Below, in pieces: positions 15,899 to 23,144 of a DNA stretch of 26,406 nucleotides. A model generated the notes under the pieces. It searched no databases. It was not told the origin of the DNA and was given only the letters and a program-made list of their open reading frames with translations. The DNA comes from Clostridia bacterium. Lineage in GTDB: Bacteria; Bacillota; Clostridia; UMGS1883. The DNA is taken from NCBI GenBank assembly GCA_900768005.1, contig CAAGBE010000087.1, positions 1-26,406 on the forward strand, read 5' to 3'. Positions within the stretch are counted from its first letter, which is position 1, and each line of letters opens with the position of its first letter. The position numbers and the translations under genes were made by a program.

Positions 15899-16498
15899 TT
15901 ACTGCAGTGGCTCAAAATCACTTGCAGGGTGCTTGCACCATGGGCAAATGAAGTCCTCAGGAAGCGGGTCCCCCTCGTACACATATCCGCAGATTTTACA
16001 TACATAGCCTTTTTTCTTTGCTTCGGGCTTGGGCTTAATGTTCTTGAAATAGTAGTCATAAGTTACAGAAGGCTTGTCGGATAGCGTAAGTGCCTGTGTA
16101 ACCTCGCCTATAATCATCATATGTGTCCCGCAGTCAATCATATTTACAACCTTTGCACTTATATATGCATTCGTGTAATTGGTGAGGTAATAAACATCAT
16201 TGCAGGAACGCTGTTTGTACTCGAAATCAGTGAATTTATTTTCCTCTCTTCCACTTTTGAAACCAAACCTTTCAAATACGGAGAACGGAACATCCTCAGA
16301 AAGAACACTCACGTTGAAAACGCCGCTTTTTTCAATCATTTCGAGGGTGTAGTTGTTTTTATTTATTGCAACTGTAATCTGCAATGGGGTATCCGTAACC
16401 TGCATAACAGTATTTATTATACAGCCGTTGTCTTTCATCCCATCCCGTGCGGAAAGCACAAAAAGTCCGTAAGTAAGCTTGAATAATGTTTCTTTCAT
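15899..16498 (-). CDS. Flavin reductase-like protein with C-terminal rubredoxin domain
   Basis: The 199-residue protein joins an N-terminal FMN-binding split-barrel flavin reductase domain (about residues 1-150) to a rubredoxin domain (165-199). The rubredoxin iron ligands are Cys167, Cys170, Cys185 and Cys188 (CKIC and CPWC). This fits the high-molecular-weight rubredoxins of acetogens and clostridia, which pass electrons from NAD(P)H to A-type flavoproteins that reduce oxygen or nitric oxide. Its partner is not in this window. AAAGGAG lies directly upstream of the start, and repeat copy B ends 15 bp before the ATG. No promoter between the repeat and mnmA is convincing. Confidence 0.88.
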   Translation of the reverse strand: MKETLFKLTYGLFVLSARDGMKDNGCIINTVMQVTDTPLQITVAINKNNYTLEMIEKSGVFNVSVLSEDVPFSVFERFGFKSGREENKFTDFEYKQRSCNDVYYLTNYTNAYISAKVVNMIDCGTHMMIIGEVTQALTLSDKPSVTYDYYFKNIKPKPEAKKKGYVCKICGYVYEGDPLPEDFICPWCKHPASDFEPLQ

Positions 16499-16513
16499 AG
16501 CAAATTCTCCTTT

Positions 16514-16787
16514 AGCCGAAAGCGAATAATCCGAACCTCGATTTTAAAAGGCAGATTTTTGCTTTCACTGTGTTAAAATACTCGAAAATACACAAAGTAT
16601 TTTCTGCGTTTTTGCCTTGTGCAACCAAAAATCTGCACTTTTATAATTCTTCGACCTGAAACGGATGGAATTTCGTGTAGATTTTGGTGCGGAAGATGAA
16701 GCAAGGCTGACGCCTTGCAAAGATGACAAGCCGAAATGTACCGAAATAGCACCGTTTCAGGCGGGTTCGGATTATTCGCTTTCGGCT
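16514..16787 (+). repeat. Repeat copy B: 274-bp element with perfect 24-bp terminal inverted repeats
   Basis: The first 24 bases (16514-16537, starting AGCCGAAAGCGAATAATCC) are the exact reverse complement of the last 24 (16764-16787). Internal parts match copy A in order: hairpin GAAAATAC-ACAAA-GTATTTTC (16584-16604), the stem around it, the second domain closed by CCTGAAACGG with CCGTTTCAGG (a perfect pair here), and the GCAAGGC-TGAC-GCCTTGC cap. The inner hairpin differs from copy A by one base pair, G-C to A-T, with both sides changed. Orientation and length match copy A, and it again ends just before a ribosome-binding site. Confidence 0.82.
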
Positions 16788-16797
16788 AAGCATAAGA

Positions 16798-16929
16798 GAG
16801 TCGAACCTCATATGCCTTAAACTTGTTAAATTCGTATTCTTTTTATTTGTCGTCCTCGAAAGGCGACAGCCTATCTTCGTCCTCCGCACAAAAATCATAT
16901 CCAATTTTCCTGCGTTTAAGGTCGAAGAG
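16798..16929 (-). repeat. Repeat copy C: truncated, inverted relative of the second half of copy B
   Basis: Read on the minus strand, 16926-16846 aligns without gaps to 16650-16730 of copy B, 60 of 81 bases identical by hand count. The closing stem is CCTTAAAC with GTTTAAGG, where B has CCTGAAAC with GTTTCAGG: a G-C to T-A change on both sides. The AGGC-tgtc-GCCT cap is also kept. The first half and the outer inverted repeats are absent or unrecognisable. It starts about 10 bp after copy B, in a tail-to-tail arrangement. Confidence 0.65.
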
Positions 16930-16969
16930 TTTTTAAATAAGAAATTTTGTTATAAGACAAAGAAAATTC

Positions 16970-17014
16970 AAAAATAATACTGTCGTATATTTGCAGAATT
17001 TTCTGCAGTATTAT
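16970..17014 (-). terminator. Probable terminator of mnmA
   Basis: On the minus strand ATAATACTG (17014-17006) pairs with CAGTATTAT (16982-16974), followed by a short T-run. Inside is a competing hairpin, GCAGAA with TTCTGC (16993-17006). It lies about 47 bases after the mnmA stop. The rest of 16930-17060 shows nothing else. Confidence 0.6.
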
Positions 17015-17060
17015 GCAAAATTTCTATTTTAAAACCATATTAGGTTCGATTATCTTATGC

Positions 17061-18131
17061 TTAACATATTGTACCTCCGCCGACTACAATGTCACCGTCG
17101 TAGAGGACAACTGCCTGCCCCTTGGTAATAGCTCTTTGCGGCTGGTCAAATGTAACGCGGATTGTATTTTCATCAATTTGTACCACCGTAGCGTCCTGCT
17201 CCGTATGACGGTAACGCACCTTTGCCTTAACTCTTTTCGGGGTGTATAGGTCAGGTACGCTGATAAGGTTTATATCCGTTGCTGTAAGCTCTTTTGAGAA
17301 AAGCCCCTCGTGAGGACAGAGGACAACTTCGTTTTTTTCTGTATCCAATCTGCAAACGTAAAGGGGAGCAGGGAGGGAAAGTCCCAGTCCTTTTCGTTGA
17401 CCCACAGTGTAGCGGATAATACCCTTGTGCGTGCCGAGAATATTTCCGTCGCTATCTACGAAATTTCCGTCAGGGTAACTTTTCCCCGTATATCTCTCAA
17501 TAAAGTCGGTGTAATCTTCGCCCTTTACGAAGCATATGTCCTGACTTTCTTTCTTATGAGCATTTACAAAACCGTTTTCTTCTGCAATGGAACGTGCCTC
17601 TGCCTTGGTCATATCTCCTAATGGGAAGATAACCTTGGAAAGCTGATTCTGAGTAAGGGAATATAGCACATAACTCTGGTCTTTGGATGAATCCTTTGCC
17701 TTTTTAAGAATCCACCTGCCACTTTCCTCATCATACTCAACACAGGCGTAGTGTCCCGTGGCAATGTGACTGCAACCTAAGTTTTCCGCCTCTTTAAAAA
17801 GCCTTTCAAACTTTAAATATCGGTTACATTCTATGCAGGGATTTGGCGTTGCACCTGTTTCATATGCGTGAACGAACTTATTTACAACCATATCTGCAAA
17901 ATGTTCGGAAAAATCATAGAGATAATGCTCCATGCCAAGCTTTTTACAAACTTTCTTTGCATCCTCAATATCTTCCTTTGAACAGCAGGCGTGCTGCTCG
18001 TCAAGTTCAATTCCGCCACCGCCGAGAAGCTTCATAGTCGCGCCGATACAATCTGTATTTTTTTCTTTTACAAGGAGTGCCGCAACGGCACTGTCAACGC
18101 CTCCGCTCATCGCGATTAAGCATTTAGTCAT
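17061..18131 (-). CDS. mnmA: tRNA-specific 2-thiouridylase MnmA
   Basis: The 356-residue enzyme thiolates U34 of tRNAs for Lys, Glu and Gln, using ATP and a cysteine-desulfurase sulfur relay. The PP-loop SGGVDS is at residues 9-14. The catalytic cysteines are Cys102 in CIECN and Cys200 in QDICFV, matching the known E. coli pair in spacing. The ATGHYA and YTVGQRKGLG blocks are also present. The start has an AAAGGTG site. It lies 6 bases downstream of hydE, so the two share a transcript. No cysteine desulfurase gene is adjacent, unlike in many Firmicutes. Confidence 0.97.
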   Translation of the reverse strand: MTKCLIAMSGGVDSAVAALLVKEKNTDCIGATMKLLGGGGIELDEQHACCSKEDIEDAKKVCKKLGMEHYLYDFSEHFADMVVNKFVHAYETGATPNPCIECNRYLKFERLFKEAENLGCSHIATGHYACVEYDEESGRWILKKAKDSSKDQSYVLYSLTQNQLSKVIFPLGDMTKAEARSIAEENGFVNAHKKESQDICFVKGEDYTDFIERYTGKSYPDGNFVDSDGNILGTHKGIIRYTVGQRKGLGLSLPAPLYVCRLDTEKNEVVLCPHEGLFSKELTATDINLISVPDLYTPKRVKAKVRYRHTEQDATVVQIDENTIRVTFDQPQRAITKGQAVVLYDGDIVVGGGTIC

Positions 18132-18137
18132 TTTATA

Positions 18138-19169
18138 TCACCTTTTTACGTTTCCGATTGCTGTTACAACATTATATCCTGCAGTCTTAACTTTCTTTTC
18201 AAGTGCAACGCGGCTCTGTGCTGCTTCTTCGCCAGTTGAAAGCTTGTTTTCATACAAATCGTATAGCTTTCTGTACGCCCTTGGGGACAGGTTTGGCATA
18301 ACGACATTCGCCCCTGCTTTAAGTCCCATCTCTCTGCCATTTGGGTGAAGCGTTCCCAATGCCGTAGTAGCAGGAATTAGTGCGTGGGGGAACATATGAC
18401 GGAGAATTGCAATAAGCCTTACAGTCATTTCCACGCTTCCGCTTTCATATTCCCTGAATGGGGTTTCTTTATGCACTATATACGGACCTATACCAATCAT
18501 ATCAGGCTGAAGCTCATAAAGAAATTCCAAATCGGAAATGATATTATTCATAGTCTGAAAAGGAGAGCCAACCATAAATCCGCTTCCTACCTGATACCCG
18601 ATTTTCTTCAGGTCAAAAAGGCACTTTTTACGGGTTTCAAGATTCATATATTCGGGATGCAATTTGTTGTAATGGTCACTTTCTGCCGTTTCATGACGGA
18701 GAAGAAATCTGTTTGCTCCTGCATTATAGTAGGCAAGGTAGCTTTCATAAGATTTTTCTCCGACAGAAAGAGTAATTGCACAGTCAGGAAATTCCCCGCG
18801 GATGCTTTTTACAATATCCACCATTCTTTCATCTGTAAAATACGGGTCTTCTCCGCCCTGCAGTACAAATGTGCGGAATCCAAGCCCGTATCCCTCACGG
18901 CAGCATTCAAGGATATCTTCTTTTGAAAGGCGGTATCTGACCGCGTTTTTATTACTGCACCGTATTCCGCAATAGTAGCAGTCATTTTTGCAGTAATTGG
19001 TAAACTCAATCAGACCTCGTATATATACATCTCTGCCGTAAACAGACTGCCTTATTTCGTCGGCAGACTCAAAAAGAAGGGCATCATATTTATTTGTAGA
19101 CAAAAGCTTGTGAAATTTATCGCGTGATAAAATATGCTTCTCACGAAGCTCTTTTATTAAACTGTCCAT
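18138..19169 (-). CDS. hydE: [FeFe]-hydrogenase H-cluster maturase HydE (radical SAM)
   Basis: The 343-residue radical SAM enzyme has its 4Fe-4S ligands Cys60, Cys64 and Cys67 in the HydE-typical TNYCKNDCYYCGIRCSN. The further blocks FVLQGGEDPYF, SVGEKSYE and the GSGFMVGSPFQT region match HydE rather than biotin synthase or HydG, which are its closest confusions. HydE works with HydF and HydG to build the 2Fe subcluster of [FeFe] hydrogenases. Neither partner nor a hydrogenase is in this window, so the maturation genes are scattered in this genome. The start has a strong GGGAGGG site and a good promoter, and it is divergent from the LysR gene. Confidence 0.93.
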   Translation of the reverse strand: MDSLIKELREKHILSRDKFHKLLSTNKYDALLFESADEIRQSVYGRDVYIRGLIEFTNYCKNDCYYCGIRCSNKNAVRYRLSKEDILECCREGYGLGFRTFVLQGGEDPYFTDERMVDIVKSIRGEFPDCAITLSVGEKSYESYLAYYNAGANRFLLRHETAESDHYNKLHPEYMNLETRKKCLFDLKKIGYQVGSGFMVGSPFQTMNNIISDLEFLYELQPDMIGIGPYIVHKETPFREYESGSVEMTVRLIAILRHMFPHALIPATTALGTLHPNGREMGLKAGANVVMPNLSPRAYRKLYDLYENKLSTGEEAAQSRVALEKKVKTAGYNVVTAIGNVKR

Positions 19170-19206
19170 AAAAACCCTCCCTCTTTACTATTTAACATCT
19201 TCCTAT

Positions 19207-19235
19207 ATTTTATACTACGGCAAAAAAGTTGTCAA
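19207..19235 (-). promoter_or_regulatory. Sigma-A type promoter for hydE-mnmA
   Basis: Read on the minus strand: a perfect TTGACA (19235-19230), a 17-base spacer and TAAAAT (19212-19207), about 38 bases upstream of the hydE start. Confidence 0.75.
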
Positions 19236-19280
19236 GAACTGCACATAGCAATTATATAAAATAATGAGATAGGAAAATAA

Positions 19281-19308
19281 TTGACATAATGCATTATTAT
19301 GGTATAAT
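19281..19308 (+). promoter_or_regulatory. Promoter of the LysR gene with a palindrome in its spacer
   Basis: TTGACA (19281-19286), a 16-base spacer and TATAAT (19303-19308). The 12-bp perfect palindrome ATAATGCATTAT (19286-19297) fills most of the spacer and is a plausible operator, for instance for autoregulation. Confidence 0.75.
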
Positions 19309-19340
19309 TTAAATAATAGAAAGTAATCAGGAGAATCTAT

Positions 19341-20261
19341 ATGAATATATTGCATATGAAATACGCTGCTGAGGTAGCACGTGTGGGCTCTCTTAGCAAA
19401 GCGGCAGAAAATTTAATTATTGCACAACCAAATATCAGCAGGTCAATAAAGGAACTGGAAACAGATTTGGGCATTACAATTTTTGACCGCAGCACCAAGG
19501 GAATGTTTCTCACCCCCGAAGGAGAAGAATTTATAAGCTATGCAAAAAGCATATTAAAGCAAATTGAAAATGTGGAGGCTATGTATAAAGACGGCTCTGC
19601 AAAAAAGCTGAAGTTTTCTATCAGTGTTCCCCGTGCCAGCTATATATCAGATGCCTTTGCACAGTTTTCCAAAACTCTGGGAAGTCACGACGCGGAGCTT
19701 TTCTATAAAGAAACCAATTCAAAACGGACGATAAACAATATTCTGGACCATGATTATAAATTAGGTATAATCAGATATGCGGAAAACTATGACAAGTATT
19801 TTAAGGCAATGCTTGAAGAAAAAGGGTTGAGCTATGAGCTTATAACGGAATTCTCCTATCGTCTGATTATGCATAAGGACAGCTATCTGGCACAGATTGA
19901 AGATGTTACCTTTGACGATTTGACAGGCTATATTGAAATAGCCCATGCAGACCCTTATGTTCCGTCACTTCCTCTGTCCAAGGTTGTGAAAGAGGAACTT
20001 CCGGATAATATAAGAAGACGAATTTTTGTTTTTGAAAGGGCAAGTCAGTATGATTTGCTTTCGGAAAATCCCGAAACCTTTATGTGGGTATCTCCGCTTC
20101 CCGATAAGCTTTTGAAAAGGTATAATCTTATCCAGAAAGACTGTAAGGAAAATCAAAAGATTTATAAGGATGTCCTTATTTATGAGAAAGGTTATAAATT
20201 AAGCAAACTTGATAAACAGTTTATAGCGGAGCTATATAATTCAAAACAAAAATATATATAA
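19341..20261 (+). CDS. LysR-family transcriptional regulator
   Basis: The 306-residue protein has the LysR layout. An N-terminal winged helix-turn-helix (about residues 1-60; VGSLSKAAENLIIAQPNISRSIKELETDLG, quoted here in the family's usual positions as GSLSKAAENL then QPNISRSIKELE) is followed by a linker helix and a substrate-binding domain (about 90-295). LysR proteins usually respond to a small metabolite and often control a divergent neighbour. Here that would be hydE-mnmA, while the adhE unit lies downstream with its own operator-like palindrome. The effector is unknown. The start has a CAGGAGA site. Family assignment is firm; the target is inference. Confidence 0.9.
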   Translation: MNILHMKYAAEVARVGSLSKAAENLIIAQPNISRSIKELETDLGITIFDRSTKGMFLTPEGEEFISYAKSILKQIENVEAMYKDGSAKKLKFSISVPRASYISDAFAQFSKTLGSHDAELFYKETNSKRTINNILDHDYKLGIIRYAENYDKYFKAMLEEKGLSYELITEFSYRLIMHKDSYLAQIEDVTFDDLTGYIEIAHADPYVPSLPLSKVVKEELPDNIRRRIFVFERASQYDLLSENPETFMWVSPLPDKLLKRYNLIQKDCKENQKIYKDVLIYEKGYKLSKLDKQFIAELYNSKQKYI

Positions 20262-20264
20262 AAT

Positions 20265-20309
20265 GCTGGTCGATGTAAAAAACTTTGTGTTTTTTACATC
20301 AGCTTTTTC
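20265..20309 (+). terminator. Rho-independent terminator after the LysR gene
   Basis: GATGTAAAAAAC (20272-20283) pairs with GTTTTTTACATC (20289-20300). The outer GCTG and CAGC-like flanks extend the stem, and CTTTTTC follows. It separates the regulator gene from adhE. Confidence 0.8.
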
Positions 20310-20315
20310 TTATGC

Positions 20316-20355
20316 AAAATGTTATATCGATATTGATATAACGATATAACATTTT
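20316..20355. promoter_or_regulatory. 40-bp operator-like palindrome upstream of adhE
   Basis: AAAATGTTATATCG (20316-20329) is the exact reverse complement of CGATATAACATTTT (20342-20355), with a 12-base centre ATATTGATATAA. The left half also contains the palindrome ATATCGATAT, and CGATAT-like units repeat every 7 bases. There is no T-run, so a terminator is unlikely. It ends 5 bases before the predicted -35. It does not match the Rex consensus as I know it. Confidence 0.65.
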
Positions 20356-20360
20356 AATAA

Positions 20361-20389
20361 TTCCCAAGAAATTTTTTTTATGCTATTAT
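20361..20389 (+). promoter_or_regulatory. Probable adhE promoter with a weak -35
   Basis: TTCCCA (20361-20366), a 17-base spacer and TATTAT (20384-20389). The poor -35 together with the palindrome just upstream is the pattern expected of an activator-dependent promoter. Confidence 0.45.
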
Positions 20390-20415
20390 ATAAGTGTCGA
20401 AAAAGAGGCATAAGT

Positions 20416-20466
20416 ATGGAAAGAAGTACTGTATCAGTTCATCTGAATAATCAATTAGTATGTTAG
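20416..20466 (+). CDS. Possible 16-codon leader peptide upstream of adhE
   Basis: ATG at 20416 opens a frame for MERSTVSVHLNNQLVC, ending with TAG at 20464-20466. AGAGG (20404-20408) lies 7 bases upstream of the ATG. The frame sits in the predicted adhE leader and ends 7 bases before the adhE AGGAGGA site. No run of one amino acid is present, so it is not a classic attenuation peptide; translation coupling or ribosome stalling is possible. I do not recognise it, and a chance ORF cannot be excluded. Confidence 0.35.
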   Translation: MERSTVSVHLNNQLVC

Positions 20467-20487
20467 AATAATCAGGAGGAATAAATC

Positions 20488-23124
20488 ATGAATTATGAAA
20501 TCGTAGACAGCGTTGAAAAGCTAGAACAGGCCATACAGCGCACAAGAGAAGCACAGAAGGTTTTTGCAACTTATACACAGGAGCAGGTTGATAAAATTTT
20601 CTTAGCTGCCGCATCTGCTGCAAATAAGGCAAGAATCCCTCTTGCAAAAATGGCAGTAGAAGAAACAGGTATGGGCATTGTTGAAGATAAGGTTATAAAA
20701 AATAACTACGCTTCAGAATATATATATAATGCCTACAAGGATACCAAGACCTGCGGTATTATTGAAGAAGACAGTGCATTCGGTATGAAGAAAATTGCAG
20801 AGCCTATCGGTGTAGTTGCTGCAGTTATTCCTACAACAAACCCCACATCAACAGCTATATTCAAATGCCTTCTTGCCCTTAAAACAAGAAATGCTATTAT
20901 AATCTCTCCCCATCCCAGAGCGAAGAACTGTACAATTGCAGCAGCAAAGCTCGTACTTGAAGCAGCAGTAAGTGCAGGTGCTCCCGAGGGAATTATTGAC
21001 TGGATAGATGTTCCCAGCCTTGATATGACAAATACAGTAATGAAAGAAGCAGACATTATCTTAGCTACAGGCGGTCCCGGAATGGTTAAGGCTGCATACT
21101 CCAGCGGTAAACCCGCACTTGGCGTTGGTGCAGGTAATACTCCTGCAATTATCGATGACTCTGCTGACATCCTTATGGCAGTAAACTCAATCATCCATTC
21201 CAAAACTTTCGATAACGGTATGATTTGCGCATCTGAGCAGGCAGTAATTGTTCTTGAAAGCATCTACAATATAGTTAAAGAAGAATTTGCAACAAGAGGA
21301 TGTTACTTCTTAAATGAGAAAGAAACAGAACAGGTAAGAAAGACAATAATCATCAACGGTGCACTCAATGCAAAAATCGTTGGTCAGTCTGCTTTTAAAA
21401 TTGCACAGCTTGCAGGTGTATCTGTTCCCGAGGGTACAAAAATCCTTATCGGTGAAGTAGAAAGCGTTGAACTTTCAGAAGAATTTGCACACGAAAAGCT
21501 TTCTCCTGTACTTGCAATGTACAAGGCAAAGGACTTTGAAGAAGCTCTTGATAAGGCAGAAAGACTTGTTGAAGACGGTGGCTTCGGTCATACATCTTCT
21601 TTATACGTTAACGAAGTTACAGAAAAGGAAAAAATCAATTCTTTTGCAGCAAGAATGAAAACCTGCAGAATCTTAGTAAATACTCCTTCTTCTCACGGCG
21701 GTATCGGTGACCTCTATAACTTCAAGCTTGCTCCCTCACTGACACTCGGCTGCGGCTCCTGGGGCGGTAACTCGGTATCGGAAAACGTTGGTGTAAAGCA
21801 CCTTATCAATATCAAAACAGTAGCAGAAAGAAGGGAAAATATGCTTTGGTTCCGTGCACCTGAAAAGGTATATATTAAGAAAGGCTGCCTGCCTGTTGCT
21901 CTTGACGAGCTTAAAAATGTAATGGGCAAGAAGAGAGCCTTTATCGTAACAGATACCTTCCTTTATGAAAATGGTTATACAAAGCCTATCACAGATAAGC
22001 TTGACGAAATGGGTATAGTTCATACAACATTCTTTGATGTACAGCCCGACCCCACACTCCTTAACGCTAAAAACGGTGCCGCACAGATGGCAGCATTCAA
22101 GCCTGACACAATCATTGCTCTCGGCGGCGGTAGCGCAATGGATGCCGCTAAGATTATGTGGGTACTCTATGAGCATCCTGAAGCAGACTTTATGGATATG
22201 GCAATGAGATTCATTGACATCAGAAAGAGAGTTTACACATTCCCCAAAATGGGCGAAAAGGCATACTTTATTGCAGTTCCCACATCAGCAGGTACAGGTT
22301 CTGAGGTAACTCCCTTTGCAGTTATCACAGACGAAAAGACAGGTGTTAAATATCCTCTTGCAGACTACGAGCTTATGCCCGATATGGCAATCATTGATAC
22401 AGATTTCCATATGTCTGCACCCAAGGGACTTACTGCAGCATCCGGTATCGATGCTGTAACACACGCAATTGAAGCATATGCTGCAATGCTTGCAACGGAC
22501 TATACAGACGGTCTTGCACTTAAATCCCTGAAGACTGTATTTGAATACTTGCCAAGAGCATATGAAAACGGTCAGACAGATGTCGAAGCAAGAGAAAAGA
22601 TGGCTAATGCTGCTACAATGGCAGGTATGGCATTTGCAAATGCATTCCTCGGTATATGCCATTCTATGGCACACAAGCTTGGTGCTTTCCATCATTTGCC
22701 CCACGGTGTGGCTAATGCTCTTATGATTGAAGAAGTTTTAAGATTCAACGCAGCAGAAGCACCTGCAAAGATGGGTACATTCTCTCAGTACGACCATCCC
22801 CATACTCTTGCACGTTATGCAGAGGTTGCCGACTATCTCGGAATCAAGGGTAAAACAGATGCAGAAAAGCTTGAAGGCCTTATCAAAGCTATCAACGACC
22901 TTAAAGCAAAGGTTGGAATAAAAGAAACCATCAAAGATTACGGCATTGACGAAAAGGTATTCCTTGATAACCTTGACGAAATGGTTGAGCAGGCATTTGA
23001 CGATCAGTGTACAGGCGCAAACCCCAGACATCCCCTTATGGCTGAAATTAAAGAGATGTATCTCAATGCTTACTACGGAAAGCATTTTCAGGAAAAAGAA
23101 ATGCCAACTAAAAATAACCTTTAA
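20488..23124 (+). CDS. adhE: Bifunctional aldehyde-alcohol dehydrogenase AdhE
   Basis: The 878-residue protein reduces acetyl-CoA to acetaldehyde and then ethanol, using two NADH. The N-terminal CoA-acylating aldehyde dehydrogenase domain (about 1-440) has its catalytic Cys247 in GMICASEQAV and the earlier PTTNPTS block. The C-terminal iron-dependent alcohol dehydrogenase domain (about 455-865) shows the NAD-binding ALGGGSAMDAAK and the iron-ligand histidines in GICHSMAHKLGAFHH and LPHG. Length equals the family norm. The start follows an ideal AGGAGGA with a 7-base gap. AdhE of other bacteria forms helical filaments (spirosomes). It is co-transcribed with the kinase-like gene downstream and probably controlled through the palindrome at 20316. 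Confidence 0.98.
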   Translation: MNYEIVDSVEKLEQAIQRTREAQKVFATYTQEQVDKIFLAAASAANKARIPLAKMAVEETGMGIVEDKVIKNNYASEYIYNAYKDTKTCGIIEEDSAFGMKKIAEPIGVVAAVIPTTNPTSTAIFKCLLALKTRNAIIISPHPRAKNCTIAAAKLVLEAAVSAGAPEGIIDWIDVPSLDMTNTVMKEADIILATGGPGMVKAAYSSGKPALGVGAGNTPAIIDDSADILMAVNSIIHSKTFDNGMICASEQAVIVLESIYNIVKEEFATRGCYFLNEKETEQVRKTIIINGALNAKIVGQSAFKIAQLAGVSVPEGTKILIGEVESVELSEEFAHEKLSPVLAMYKAKDFEEALDKAERLVEDGGFGHTSSLYVNEVTEKEKINSFAARMKTCRILVNTPSSHGGIGDLYNFKLAPSLTLGCGSWGGNSVSENVGVKHLINIKTVAERRENMLWFRAPEKVYIKKGCLPVALDELKNVMGKKRAFIVTDTFLYENGYTKPITDKLDEMGIVHTTFFDVQPDPTLLNAKNGAAQMAAFKPDTIIALGGGSAMDAAKIMWVLYEHPEADFMDMAMRFIDIRKRVYTFPKMGEKAYFIAVPTSAGTGSEVTPFAVITDEKTGVKYPLADYELMPDMAIIDTDFHMSAPKGLTAASGIDAVTHAIEAYAAMLATDYTDGLALKSLKTVFEYLPRAYENGQTDVEAREKMANAATMAGMAFANAFLGICHSMAHKLGAFHHLPHGVANALMIEEVLRFNAAEAPAKMGTFSQYDHPHTLARYAEVADYLGIKGKTDAEKLEGLIKAINDLKAKVGIKETIKDYGIDEKVFLDNLDEMVEQAFDDQCTGANPRHPLMAEIKEMYLNAYYGKHFQEKEMPTKNNL

Positions 23125-23144
23125 AAATTGAGAGGATTAAGAAT

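Noticed and set aside
16641..16904. An 87-codon leftward frame across repeats B and C
   Set aside because: It joins two repeat copies in opposite orientations and matches no protein I know; no ribosome site fits its start.
11978..16929. Repeats as a CRISPR array or an insertion sequence
   Set aside because: There are only three dispersed copies without regular spacers, and no transposase frame is present in any of them.
20316..20355. Palindrome upstream of adhE as a terminator or a Rex operator
   Set aside because: It has no T-run and a terminator for the regulator gene already lies at 20265-20309. The sequence does not fit the Rex consensus I know.
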